From NCBI GenBank assembly GCA_030655135.1, contig JAURWC010000075.1, positions 177,501-241,500 of the forward strand: a DNA stretch of 64,000 nucleotides, written 5' to 3'. The position numbers and the translations under genes are program-made. The DNA comes from Hyphomicrobiaceae bacterium. Lineage in GTDB: Bacteria; Pseudomonadota; Alphaproteobacteria; Rhizobiales; Hyphomicrobiaceae. Below the pieces are notes generated by a model, which was not told the origin of the DNA, ran no database searches, and was given only the letters and a program-made list of their open reading frames with translations. Positions 1 through 10,936 of the stretch are shown here, piece after piece. Each line of letters starts with the position of its first letter. The stretch's first letter is position 1.

Positions 1-215
1 CTGAGAGCATTTGGTTTAGCCGTGAGGCGGCCGGTGTGGAGGGGCTGGGGCTGTCGCAAGACAGCTATGGTACTGGGTATATCCTGATGAAAATTCTGGT
101 CTTTCTAACTAATACGAGCATGTTCCATCCAAGCCGAGTGTCCGGCTTCCAAGAGTGGCGTTTTCTCAAGCGCAGCGGAGGAGGCTTACACAGGGTGGGC
201 ATTGCTAATGAGAGC
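1..215 (+). other. 16S-23S internal transcribed spacer (3' part)
   Basis: This stretch lies directly upstream of the 23S rRNA and should be the end of the ITS; 16S and any spacer tRNAs would lie before the window. I see no tRNA cloverleaf here. Bases 201-218 are complementary, with one bulge, to 3014-3032 just after the 23S. This gives the long stem normally cut by RNase III to release pre-23S rRNA. A boxA-like stretch (GGTCTTTCTAAC, near 101-112) may be present but is a weak match. Confidence 0.75.
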
Positions 216-3013
<2,798 letters not shown>

Positions 3014-3270
3014 ATCGCTCTCATTAAGCAATGCTCATCTAATCCTGTGACAGCGGGCGCTGTGAAATAGCGCCGGTCCAATGGGAGGGCGGTGTTCGCG
3101 CCGGCAGCTGAAGAGCTGCCGCGGATCTAGAATGATCCAAAGCGTTTGAGTGCCGCCTGATGGGCGTAGGAACATGCACGAAAGACCAGAATACGCGAGT
3201 TCCGCCGGCTCCCTTTGAGGAAGTCGCAACGGGCAACTCGTCAGAATTTTCATCCTCACTTCTCTGCTGA
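3014..3270 (+). other. 23S-5S spacer
   Basis: No gene or tRNA is seen. It begins with the 3' arm of the 23S processing stem (3014-3032). A perfect 7-bp hairpin (GGCAGCT/AGCTGCC) lies at 3103-3120, and a GGCGCT/AGCGCC stem lies near 3056-3074. Both may help pre-rRNA processing, which is an inference. Confidence 0.7.
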
Positions 3271-3385
3271 CCTGGTGGTTATGGCGGAGTGGCTGCACCC
3301 GATCCCATTCCGAACTCGGCCGTGAAACGCTCCAGCGCCAATGGTACTTCGTCTTAAGACGCGGGAGAGTAGGTCGCTGCCAGGT
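3271..3385 (+). rRNA. rrf: 5S ribosomal RNA
   Basis: The 5' CCTGGTGG and 3' CTGCCAGG ends pair to form helix I. Conserved 5S blocks are visible between them (GCACCCGATCCCATTCCGAA, CTCGGCCGTGAAACG, AGAGTAGGTCG). Length about 115 bases is normal. It follows the 23S by about 260 bases in the same transcript. Confidence 0.96.
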
Positions 3386-3477
3386 CTGCCGAGCAGTGAG
3401 TTTGAAACGTTCGCAATTTTCATCAGACGCGCGACACCCGATCGGGCCGCGCGATCCCCTCGATACAATCGTCTTGC

Positions 3478-3514
3478 CAAAAACCGCTTCAGCTTTGCTG
3501 AGGCGGTTTTTGCG
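3478..3514 (+). terminator. Rho-independent terminator of the rRNA operon
   Basis: A stem of AAAACCGCTTCAGC paired with GCTGAGGCGGTTTT, with a TTT loop and a T-run on the 3' arm. It lies about 95 bases after 5S. No tRNA is seen between 5S and this hairpin. Confidence 0.85.
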
Positions 3515-3600
3515 TTTGCACGGCGCAAGGCTTTGCAAATGACGCGGTGCCGGGTTCAATAGCTGCCCGAGACTTAGTCCATCAACTTATGAGGGTCCGC

Positions 3601-3960
3601 ATGCCCAAGGTGGTCGGAATTGGCGGCGTGTTCTTCAGGGCAGCGGACCCTGCCGGGCTCGCCGAATGGTATGAACGCCATCTCGGCATCAATGACCTGC
3701 ATAAATCCGTATGGCAGCAAGAGGCGGGCACGACAATCTTCGGCCCTTTCTCCAAGACCACCGACTATTTCGGACGAGCGCAACAGCAGTGGTTGATCAA
3801 CTTCCGGGTCGATGATCTTGATGGGTTTATAACAAGCCTCAGGGCAAGCGGGATAGCCGTGGAAACGCGCGCGGAGTGGGACTCGGAAGTGGGCCGCTTC
3901 GCCCGAATTCACGATCCCGAAGGTAATCCAATTGAGCTCTGGGAACCGACAAAAGGGTGA
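3601..3960 (+). CDS. VOC (glyoxalase/bleomycin-resistance) family protein
   Basis: A small 119-residue protein of the vicinal oxygen chelate superfamily. It starts MPKVVGIGGVFF and contains the AxWYxxxLG-like stretch EWYERHLGI and the family C-terminal end HDPEGNPIELWEP, whose Glu is usually a metal ligand. The length fits a single VOC module. The ATG at 3601 is chosen because GAGG sits 6-10 bases upstream; an earlier in-frame ATG at 3547 has no ribosome site and would add a non-homologous leader. The substrate cannot be told; members include glyoxalases, dioxygenases and resistance proteins. It stands alone after the rRNA operon. Confidence 0.85.
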   Translation: MPKVVGIGGVFFRAADPAGLAEWYERHLGINDLHKSVWQQEAGTTIFGPFSKTTDYFGRAQQQWLINFRVDDLDGFITSLRASGIAVETRAEWDSEVGRFARIHDPEGNPIELWEPTKG

Positions 3961-4004
3961 TGGCGATCGCACCACACGCAATCGCCGAGCTCGCGTCATT
4001 CACG

Positions 4005-4475
4005 TTAGTCTGTCCCGCCCATCGTCTGCGCCAGTGCTTCATCATGTGCAAGCATCTGCAGCATCGCATCGTCATCGTCGCGTGAGGCATCGAACCGCGC
4101 GCAGATACGATCGTCGACGACGGTGATGACGTCGGTGTTCTCGGGGAAGTGTTCAACGAAGGCATGAAGAAACGCTGCAGCGAACCGCGGAGTCGCCCGG
4201 CCGAACGCGATGCCTTTGCGGCCGTCCTCGTAGATCAGTCCCTCGATTTGAAAGGCCGGATCGTTATCGAGCGGAAAATCGATCGCGAACTCGTAGTGCG
4301 GCTGCGGCGTTTCAATGCGCGCCCACTCCAGGACGGCAAAGTTCTCGTGCAGCCACGTCTTGAACCGCACCGGGTCGACAACGAGGCCAGCCACTTTCTC
4401 CGGTCCGGCGGCAATAATGATCTCCGCGGGCGTATCGAACTTTAAATCCGGGTCTTGATCCGTCTCGTTGCTCAA
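4005..4475 (-). CDS. Hypothetical acidic protein
   Basis: A 156-residue, soluble, acidic protein that I do not recognise. It has no signal peptide or membrane segment. Features seen: a Glu/Asp-rich N terminus (SNETDQDPDLKFDTPAE), a central aromatic/acidic part and an Asp run (RDDDDAM) near the C terminus. The start is TTG at 4475, supported by GGAG 6 bases upstream and the absence of a nearby ATG. It is single, between the VOC gene (convergent) and the PQQ-fold dehydrogenase, and reads in the same direction as the latter. Reading frame and codon use look genuine. Confidence 0.7.
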   Translation of the reverse strand: MSNETDQDPDLKFDTPAEIIIAAGPEKVAGLVVDPVRFKTWLHENFAVLEWARIETPQPHYEFAIDFPLDNDPAFQIEGLIYEDGRKGIAFGRATPRFAAAFLHAFVEHFPENTDVITVVDDRICARFDASRDDDDAMLQMLAHDEALAQTMGGTD

Positions 4476-4626
4476 AGCGCGCTCCGCATAGTCGTGTCGT
4501 GGCCGCCGCTGGTGCCGGGGCTCGGCAGCAGATGGGGTCCGTCACACCTGGCCCAGTGTCATGTCATGCGAGAGGCCGCGCGGCGCAACGCGCAAATGCG
4601 CGCGTGCAGCCGCGCGGCAGAATCCG

Positions 4627-6426
4627 CTAGTCCGGCAACCCGAACACCACCACCGCGCCGCCTTGCCGGTAGCCGAACAGCTGATTGCCGCCCGCAGCCA
4701 CGGCCACGTACTGCTTGCCCTCGACGGCAAAGCTGATCGGTGGCGCATTCACCCCGGCTCCGCAGTTGAAGCTCCAGAGCTTCTCGCCGGATTTGGCGTC
4801 GAAGGCGGACAGGTCGCCTTTACCCTCGCCCGTGAAGACCAGGCCCCCGGCGGTTGCCAGCACGCCGCCGATCAGCGGGTCGTCCGTCTTCTGCTGCCAC
4901 AGGATCTTGCCCTTGGCCTTCAGGTCGATGGCCGTGAGCGTCCCCCATTTCTCGCCGCCCTCGATCGTCTCGAACGCCGACGTCTTGATCGCCGGCTTGT
5001 CGCCATCGGCCGGAATCTCGCGGATTACGTACCGCATGGGCAAATGTAGCGCGGCGACAAAGGCAAGGCCGCCCGCCTCGTCGACCGAGGTCGGCGACCA
5101 GTTCGTGCCACCGCCGGCTCCGGGGGCGATCGTGACGCCCTCAGGCGAAGGCTTGGCGAACAGATTGCTCTGCGGCACGAAGGCGTCGGACTTGAACAGC
5201 AGCGTTCCGTCGCGCCGGTCGTGCACGTAATACCAGCCGAGCTTGCCCGCTTGCCCGACTGCCGGGATCGACTTGCCGTCGACAGTGACGTCGAACAGAA
5301 CCGGCGGGCTGGCGACGTCGTACCCCCACAGATCGTGCGGGATCTGCTGATAGTGCCAGACGAGTTTGCCCGTTTTGGCCTCCACCGCGACCAGTGACGA
5401 AGCGTAGAGGTTGTCGCCCGGCCGCGTGTCGTCGATCGACTGCGGCGACGGATTGCCGATGCCGAAGTAGATTAGCCCGCGCTCGGTATCGACGGCCGGT
5501 GAATGCCAGATGGAGCCGCCGCCGAATTTCCACGCATCCGCGAACTTCGGCGCGGCCGCTTTTTCCGCCGCGATATCGCGTGGCAACGGCACGCCATCCG
5601 GTGTCGTCTGCCGGAACTCGCCCTCCCACCCCTGCTGCGTCGTATCGAATTGCCAGACTTGCTTGCCCGTCTTGGCATCATACGCCGCCATGAACCCCGG
5701 CCGGCCATAGCGCCCGGCCACGCCGATCACCGCGCCCAACGGCACGCCGGGACGCGCCCCATCAAGGTGCAGGCCGTAGCCCACGCCCGTGATGCCCGCT
5801 ATCACCATGCCGTCGTAGACCAGGGGTGCAGCGGACGCGCCCACGCCCGTCGACCCGGTGATGTCGCGATCGCCCAGGTGTTCGCCGCGCGCACGCTTGT
5901 CTTCCGTCGCTACGGCCTGCGCGGTGTCGCCAGCAAGCGCCAGATCCCAGGCGACCTTCCCGCTTTTGGCATCCAGTGCCACGAGCCTGGCGTCGACCGT
6001 CGCGACGTAGACGAGGCCTTCGCCGAGCGCCACGCCGCGGTTAGAGGGCCCGCAGCAGAGCTTCTCCTGCTTCTTCTTGTGTTCGTAGCGCCAGAGTTCG
6101 CGACCGCTTTTCGCGTCGAGCGCGATTACGTGCGAGAAGGGCGCAGACAGATACATGATGCCGTCGGCCACCAGCGGCGTCGTCTGGAACGTTGCCGCCA
6201 CGCCGGTCTGGTAGATCCACTTCGGAACCAGCGTCTTGATCGTGCCCGTATTGACCTGATCCAGCGGCGAGAAGCGCTGGTTGGAATAGTCGCGGCCGTG
6301 CGTCAGCCAGTTTGCCGTGTCCGTCGCAGCGGCCTTCAGCCGGTCGGCAGTTATTGGTTCGGCGTAAGCCGCCAACCCGGACAGTGATAATACCAGCGCA
6401 ACGGCTGTTCCGGCTTTTAGCATCAT
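4627..6426 (-). CDS. PQQ-dependent dehydrogenase-like protein (methanol/ethanol family fold)
   Basis: A 599-residue secreted quinoprotein with an eight-bladed propeller fold. It has a signal peptide (MMLKAGTAVALVLSLSGLAA, ending near AYAEP). Repeated blade (W-motif) strands such as ALDAKSGKVAWD are visible. The vicinal Cys pair typical of PQQ binding is at residues 124-125 (CCGPSNRG), and GNPSP carries the conserved Asn325. There is no C-terminal haem motif, so it is a type I rather than a quinohaemoprotein. Odd: where methanol/ethanol dehydrogenases have W-D-Y with the catalytic Asp, this protein reads W-G-Y-D (Gly368). The Glu of the usual GGEFGVRG motif aligns with Arg239 (AGRYGRPGF). Substrate and activity are therefore uncertain. 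The ATG at 6426 has AAGGAAG upstream. Confidence 0.85.
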   Translation of the reverse strand: MMLKAGTAVALVLSLSGLAAYAEPITADRLKAAATDTANWLTHGRDYSNQRFSPLDQVNTGTIKTLVPKWIYQTGVAATFQTTPLVADGIMYLSAPFSHVIALDAKSGRELWRYEHKKKQEKLCCGPSNRGVALGEGLVYVATVDARLVALDAKSGKVAWDLALAGDTAQAVATEDKRARGEHLGDRDITGSTGVGASAAPLVYDGMVIAGITGVGYGLHLDGARPGVPLGAVIGVAGRYGRPGFMAAYDAKTGKQVWQFDTTQQGWEGEFRQTTPDGVPLPRDIAAEKAAAPKFADAWKFGGGSIWHSPAVDTERGLIYFGIGNPSPQSIDDTRPGDNLYASSLVAVEAKTGKLVWHYQQIPHDLWGYDVASPPVLFDVTVDGKSIPAVGQAGKLGWYYVHDRRDGTLLFKSDAFVPQSNLFAKPSPEGVTIAPGAGGGTNWSPTSVDEAGGLAFVAALHLPMRYVIREIPADGDKPAIKTSAFETIEGGEKWGTLTAIDLKAKGKILWQQKTDDPLIGGVLATAGGLVFTGEGKGDLSAFDAKSGEKLWSFNCGAGVNAPPISFAVEGKQYVAVAAGGNQLFGYRQGGAVVVFGLPD

Positions 6427-6576
6427 GGACTGCTTCCTTTGGCATGGGCGTCTTGCCCCACGTCTGTACGGCAGAGCTGTTTCGCGGGCAAATAACGGAC
6501 CGGTCAAATTTTGATCATCTGCCCGCAGTATGGGCCTGAAGTCGAATGTGGCGTCAGTCCGTTGATCGGGGGATGA

Positions 6577-7458
6577 ATGAGCGGAGCGCTTCGCGCGGTC
6601 GTCGCGCTAGCGGTTGTTGGAACAGCCGTCTATTCCGGCTTCATCCATCGATCACCGTGGATCATTGCGCTCCTATCGCTGAGTTTCACGGTTCTATACA
6701 TCGCCGGCAAGCTGGCGCAGTGGCGGATGCTGGCGCGCAGCGAAGGCGCGGCGGGCGTCGCCAAGGCCGTGGCGGTGACCTGGCCGGTCCAGGCCATCAT
6801 GGCGGGCGTGTTCTATCTCATCGGGCTGGGCATCGGCGCAATCTTCGCCAAACGTGACCTCGCCGGCGCCATAGAACCGTTCGACCTGACGTTGGCAGGT
6901 GGCCTCCTTGTCTTCGGCATCGCGGCCTCGGCCATCATCCACACCGTCGAGGCGCGTGCTGCCGATCAGGTACCGGCGCACAAGTTGTCGGCAGACATTC
7001 GCGAGATCATGGACGAGGCGCACGACCTCAGCCAGCAGGCCGTCGCCATGCCGGTCCAGATTTTTGCCCTGTCGCGGCGCCTCACGGATCATCCCGACCG
7101 CCGCGAGGCCCTGGTGGCGATGGAGCAGTTCTTCGGCGACGGCAACGCCTTCGTGCGCCGCGTGGCCTACACCGCGCTACGCTTCATGGGCCAGGCCGGC
7201 CGCGATCTTGATCCTCAAGTCCTGGACCGGCATGTGGTTAAAGGCATGGGCGATGCTGCCGTCTGGGTGCGCTACGACGCGGCCTGGATCGCCGGCATCG
7301 TCAAAGGAGATGATGCGGCCTATGCCAACGCGCTGCGCAAAATGATCGAAGACGCCGTCGCCGCCCAAGCCAACCGCGCCGACAAATCCGACGCCGAACA
7401 CAAGGCCCTCACGCGCGCCCGCGAGAGCCTGAAACTGGTAGAAGAGCGGTTGGGCTAG
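6577..7458 (+). CDS. Membrane protein with HEAT-like C-terminal half
   Basis: A 293-residue protein not recognised as a named family. The N-terminal 125 residues hold about four hydrophobic helices (roughly 4-20, 27-45, 68-90, 104-122). The rest is soluble, alpha-helical and rich in Ala and Arg. The stretch GDAAVWVRYDAAWIAGIV resembles a HEAT-type helical repeat, suggesting a cytoplasmic protein-binding platform; this is inference. The start at 6577 follows GGGGGA with short spacing. It is divergent from the PQQ-fold gene (150 bases between starts), so the two may share a regulatory region. Confidence 0.75.
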   Translation: MSGALRAVVALAVVGTAVYSGFIHRSPWIIALLSLSFTVLYIAGKLAQWRMLARSEGAAGVAKAVAVTWPVQAIMAGVFYLIGLGIGAIFAKRDLAGAIEPFDLTLAGGLLVFGIAASAIIHTVEARAADQVPAHKLSADIREIMDEAHDLSQQAVAMPVQIFALSRRLTDHPDRREALVAMEQFFGDGNAFVRRVAYTALRFMGQAGRDLDPQVLDRHVVKGMGDAAVWVRYDAAWIAGIVKGDDAAYANALRKMIEDAVAAQANRADKSDAEHKALTRARESLKLVEERLG

Positions 7459-7835
7459 TCCTTGCTTGGGAATTCGGGCAACACGACACGAGGAATCTTT
7501 TCAACCTGGGATGAGCGCTGTCCGCTTGCTGGGCGCTCGTACAACGCCTCCAGCGACCGCGCAAGTGCAGCCAAATGTTCGGTGTCGTTTGATCCCGAAC
7601 CGGACAGCACAGGTTTTTCAACTGACCATACGGGATTCAGCACACTTTTCGGCGACCAAGCACCCTCGTCGATACCTGCCATGCGCTTGAGCTGTTTTTG
7701 CACGCTTGCCTGCGCACTCTCTTCACGTCCGCGCTTGTAGTTTTGTGCGCGAGCGATAGCAGAGCGTTGAACCAAAAAAGCGCCGAGCGTGATGAGCAGA
7801 ACCGCAGCAGTGGCCAGATGGATCAGTGTGAACAT
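7455..7835 (-). CDS. Hypothetical single-pass membrane protein
   Basis: About 126 residues with one N-terminal membrane helix (MFTLIHLATAAVLLITLGAF), then a basic stretch (ARAQNYKRGREE) and a polar tail, so most of it probably faces the cytoplasm. Not recognised. ATG at 7835 is preferred; a TTG two codons upstream overlaps the stop of the gene before it. It is translationally coupled to 7838-8074 and converges with 6577-7458, overlapping it by 4 bases. Confidence 0.6.
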   Translation of the reverse strand: MFTLIHLATAAVLLITLGAFLVQRSAIARAQNYKRGREESAQASVQKQLKRMAGIDEGAWSPKSVLNPVWSVEKPVLSGSGSNDTEHLAALARSLEALYERPASGQRSSQVEKIPRVVLPEFPSKD

Positions 7836-7837
7836 GG

Positions 7838-8074
7838 TCAATCGTCCAAAATAGCATCAAGTACCCGCAAGCCCATCACGTAGATGTAGCAACCGCAAAG
7901 CAGTGATACCCCTACCAATATGGCGATAGGAAAGTTTTGTGCAACGTCAGGATTCGCTCCAATCGCGCTTCCGACGATCGGGGCGAGTGCGCCGGTGCCG
8001 GCCACAACCACGGAGAGGTTACTCAAAAAGTTTGCCTTATATTTTAAGCGTTCATTTTCGGCAGACACGCCCAT
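7838..8074 (-). CDS. Small two-helix membrane protein, hypothetical
   Basis: 78 residues with two hydrophobic segments (about residues 19-37 and 49-68) joined by a short polar loop. Not recognised. Its stop abuts or overlaps the start of the next gene (7455-7835), so the two probably form a bicistronic unit encoding partner membrane proteins. The ribosome site is weak, and no function is proposed. Confidence 0.6.
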   Translation of the reverse strand: MGVSAENERLKYKANFLSNLSVVVAGTGALAPIVGSAIGANPDVAQNFPIAILVGVSLLCGCYIYVMGLRVLDAILDD

Positions 8075-8147
8075 TGTGATGTCACCAATCAGCTCAACGC
8101 GAGCGATTGTACAAAGAGGATCCGTCTACGCCTAGTGTGTTTTGAGC

Positions 8148-8900
8148 CTAGACGCACCGGCCCCCGTCCACTTCCAACGCCACGCCGGTGATGAATTCCG
8201 ATGCGGGGTCGGCGAAGAACACGGCCGCATTCGCAATATCCGAGGGGCGCGACATGCGGCCCAGCGGGATGCCGGCCACGAATTTCGCGCGCGTCTCCGG
8301 CGTATCGGGCGAGCCCATGAACTGCTCAAGCATGCCGGTCTCGCCGATGACGGGATTGATGGCGTTGACGCGAATGTTCTTCGGTGCCAGCTCCGCCGCC
8401 ATCGACTTCGTCAGCGTGATCGCCGCGCCCTTCGAGCCGTTGTACCAAGTGAGCCCCGGTCGCGGCCTGATGCCGGCCGTCGATGCGGTGGTTATGATCG
8501 AGCCGCCGCCGCGCTTTTCCATCTCCGGCACGCAGGCCAGCGTCGAAAGATAGATCGCCTTCACGTTGACCGCGTAGATGCGATCGAACTCGTCTTCGCC
8601 GACGTCGAGCAGCGGCTGGTTGCGATGCGTCACGCCGGCATTGTTGACCATGATGTCGAGGCCGCCGAACGCAGAGACTGCGGCGGCAACCATCGCGTCG
8701 ACATCGGCTTTTCTGGATACGTCGCAGGCAAACGCCTTGGCGCGATCGCTAAAGCCTGCCGCAACCGTTTCTGCCGCCGTGCCGTTCAGGTCGGCGACGA
8801 GAACCTGCGCGCCTTCGCGCACGAATGCCTCGACGATGCCAAGCCCGAAGCCGGATGCTCCGCCGGTGACGATGGCAACCTTGCCCTGCAGTCTCATCAC
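8148..8900 (-). CDS. SDR family NAD(P)-dependent oxidoreductase
   Basis: A 250-residue classical short-chain dehydrogenase. The cofactor motif TGGASGFGLG is at residues 12-21, NNAGVTH follows near 90, the catalytic Ser lies in TTASTAGI and the YxxxK pair in WYNGSKGA. The C terminus has the usual TGVALEVDGG. Asp in ADLNG after beta-2 suggests NAD preference (inference). It starts 5 bases after the stop of pheA on the same strand, so kdsB-pheA-SDR may be one operon. The substrate is unknown; close relatives are annotated as glucose 1-dehydrogenase or 3-oxoacyl-ACP reductase types. Confidence 0.9.
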   Translation of the reverse strand: MMRLQGKVAIVTGGASGFGLGIVEAFVREGAQVLVADLNGTAAETVAAGFSDRAKAFACDVSRKADVDAMVAAAVSAFGGLDIMVNNAGVTHRNQPLLDVGEDEFDRIYAVNVKAIYLSTLACVPEMEKRGGGSIITTASTAGIRPRPGLTWYNGSKGAAITLTKSMAAELAPKNIRVNAINPVIGETGMLEQFMGSPDTPETRAKFVAGIPLGRMSRPSDIANAAVFFADPASEFITGVALEVDGGRCV

Positions 8901-8905
8901 GCGCC

Positions 8906-9805
8906 TCAGCTCTTCTTGCCGCGCTTCAAGGCCTCGACGCGATACGGACTGGCCGGATACGTTCCCAGCACCTTCATCTCGGATGAAAAGAACGACAGCT
9001 CTTCCAGCGCCAGTTTTACCGGCCGCTCCGAGGGATGCCCATCGATGTCGGCGAAGAACATCGTCGCGTTGAACGTGCCCTCGGTCTGGTAGCTCTCCAG
9101 CTTCGTCATGTTAACCGAGTTCGTCGCGAAGCCGCCGAGCGCCTTGTAGAGCGCGGCGGGCACGTTGCGCACGCGGAACAGGAACGTCGTGATGACGGGC
9201 CCGTTGCCGGGCTTGGCGTCGTCCGGTTCGTTCGCCAGGATCACGAAGCGCGTGGTGTTGTGCGCCTCGTCTTCGATGTCTTTTTTCAGGATCTTGAGAC
9301 CGTAGATCTCGGCTGCCAGCCCCGAAGCAATCGCCGCGATCGTCGTGTCGTCGCTCTCAGCCACCATGCGGGCCGACCCGGCGGTATCGGCTTCCGGCAC
9401 CGGTGTCAGTCCGAGCTTGCGCAACGTGCCGCGACACTGGCCGAGGGCCTGCGTATGGCTCAATACGCGCTTGATCGAGTTCACGGTTGCGCCCGGCTTC
9501 GCCATCAGCTGATGGCGCACGCGCAGGAAATGCTCGGCGACGATGTGCAGACCCGCATCGGGTAGCAGGTGGTGGATGTCCGCCACGCGGCCTGCCACCG
9601 AGTTCTCGATCGGGATCATGGCATAACTGACGTCGCCCTGCTTCACGGCCGCCAGCGCATCCTCGAACGTGGGGCACGCCACCGCCTCACCGCTTGGAAA
9701 AACCTCCGTACAGGCAAGGTGCGAGTTGGCGCCCGGCTCGCCCTGATAGGCGATGCGTTCGCGCGGCCGCCTGCCGCTGGACTTCGATTTGACAGCTTTG
9801 CTCAT
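8906..9805 (-). CDS. pheA: Prephenate dehydratase
   Basis: Converts prephenate to phenylpyruvate in phenylalanine synthesis. It is 299 residues, a monofunctional enzyme without a chorismate mutase domain. The N-terminal half has YQGEPGANSHLA and IPIENSVAGRV. The catalytic Thr-Arg-Phe motif appears as HNTTRFVIL. The C-terminal ACT domain, the usual site for Phe feedback inhibition, includes FATNSVNMTKLES; the classical ESRP reads ESYQ here. Located 30 bases after kdsB on the same strand. Confidence 0.93.
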   Translation of the reverse strand: MSKAVKSKSSGRRPRERIAYQGEPGANSHLACTEVFPSGEAVACPTFEDALAAVKQGDVSYAMIPIENSVAGRVADIHHLLPDAGLHIVAEHFLRVRHQLMAKPGATVNSIKRVLSHTQALGQCRGTLRKLGLTPVPEADTAGSARMVAESDDTTIAAIASGLAAEIYGLKILKKDIEDEAHNTTRFVILANEPDDAKPGNGPVITTFLFRVRNVPAALYKALGGFATNSVNMTKLESYQTEGTFNATMFFADIDGHPSERPVKLALEELSFFSSEMKVLGTYPASPYRVEALKRGKKS

Positions 9806-9835
9806 GGAAGGATCGCCAGGTGAGGGACGCCGACG

Positions 9836-10573
9836 TCAGGCGGATGCGGCCAAAAGCTGGCGCGCCCGGTCGAGGTCGGCGGGAGTATCGACACCGAGCG
9901 GAACCGTGTCAACGATGGCCACATCAATGCGCATGCCGCTCTCCAGCGCCCGCAGCTGCTCGAGCTTTTCCCGCTTTTCCAGATACGAGGGCGGCATGGA
10001 GATGAACCGCTCCAGCGCAAAGCGCCGGTAACCGTAGATGCCGATGTGGTGATAGAGCGGACCCTCGCCGTGGGGGGCAGTCGCGCGCGTGAAATAGAGC
10101 GCCCGCAGCCGGTCGGCAGCAAGCGGCGTGCCTACAACCTTGACCACGTTCGGGTTGGTCCGCTCGCTGGACTCTTCGATAGCGGCCGCAAGTGTCGAGA
10201 TGTCAGGTCCCTTGTCGGCCAGCGGCGCGAGGCATGCGGCCACCAGTGCCGGATCCAGCGTCGGCAGGTCGCCCTGCAGGTTGACGATGAACTCCGCGTC
10301 GCCCTCCGGGTCAATCCGGCTAACGGCCTCAAACACGCGATCCGAACCCGACTGGTGGTCCGCACGTGTCATGACCGCCTCGCCGCCGGCAGCGCGAACG
10401 GCCGCCAGGATTTCTTCCGCATCCGAGGCGACGACGACACGGCCGGCCTCGGCGGCCATGGCGCGGCGCCAAACATGCACGATCATCGGTTCGCCATTGA
10501 TATCGGCCAGCGGCTTGCCGGGCAGCCGCGTGGCCTGCATGCGCGCGGGAATGACGATCAGGTTTCTGCTCAT
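9836..10573 (-). CDS. kdsB: 3-deoxy-manno-octulosonate cytidylyltransferase (CMP-Kdo synthetase)
   Basis: Activates Kdo with CTP for the lipid A inner core of lipopolysaccharide. 245 residues, the normal family length. Signature N terminus [17 protein letters not shown] (nucleotide-binding loop), then [10 protein letters not shown], the [12 protein letters not shown] Mg-binding segment and [13 protein letters not shown] near residue 180. The ATG at 10573 places the start directly before the conserved domain; an upstream extension to 10681 has no homology. First gene of a likely kdsB-pheA-SDR unit. Confidence 0.94.
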   Translation of the reverse strand: MSRNLIVIPARMQATRLPGKPLADINGEPMIVHVWRRAMAAEAGRVVVASDAEEILAAVRAAGGEAVMTRADHQSGSDRVFEAVSRIDPEGDAEFIVNLQGDLPTLDPALVAACLAPLADKGPDISTLAAAIEESSERTNPNVVKVVGTPLAADRLRALYFTRATAPHGEGPLYHHIGIYGYRRFALERFISMPPSYLEKREKLEQLRALESGMRIDVAIVDTVPLGVDTPADLDRARQLLAASA

Positions 10574-10936
10574 GTTGATTAGGCTCTCGCAGTGCTGGTA
10601 GAATCGCCCTCGCCGCACCAGGATGCCAGCGGCGGACAGGCCGGCGGGCCGATCGGTAAGTGACAAATGGTCTCGGGGCAAGGGCCGACACTGGGCCTTG
10701 GTGACCTTGCACCCGATCAGTGTTCACATATAGAACGCCTAAGAGTGCTTCCGGAAAAGTGTGAAGCGGTTTTCCGGTAAGAAGCACGACGAAAGTGAGT
10801 GCTTCCGGATAAAGTGTGAAGCGGTTTTCCGGTAAGAAGCACGACGAAAGTGAGTGCTTCCGGATAAAGTGTGAAGCGGTTTTCCGGTAAGAAGCACGCC
10901 AAAACAGAACGAATTCTGCACGGGAAGCGGGACCCG
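10574..10936. other. Intergenic region kdsB-cycM with repeats
   Basis: Divergent spacer of 363 bases. It holds three tandem palindromic repeats (10745-10897) and must also contain the promoters of kdsB and the cytochrome gene. Nothing else is clear. Confidence 0.7.
10745..10897 (+). repeat. Three tandem copies of a palindromic intergenic repeat
   Basis: Copies at 10745-10787, 10799-10842 and 10854-10897, each 43-44 bases, with an 11-base spacer (GACGAAAGTGA), so the period is 54-55. Each unit is an inverted repeat (GTGCTTCCGG ... CCGGTAAGAAGCAC) around a core AAAGTGTGAAGCGGTTTTCC. Copies 2 and 3 are identical; copy 1 lacks one base. The core resembles a palindromic element that, from memory, is scattered between genes in many Rhizobiales. 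Too few copies and no cas genes for CRISPR. Confidence 0.9.

Noticed and set aside
4627-6426. Lanthanide methanol dehydrogenase (xoxF) or mxaF
   Set aside because: The catalytic W-D-Y and the metal-ligand Glu are not present, and no xoxJ/xoxG or mxa genes are adjacent.
10745-10897. CRISPR array
   Set aside because: Only three copies, spacers identical and 11 bases long, units palindromic over their full length, no cas genes nearby.
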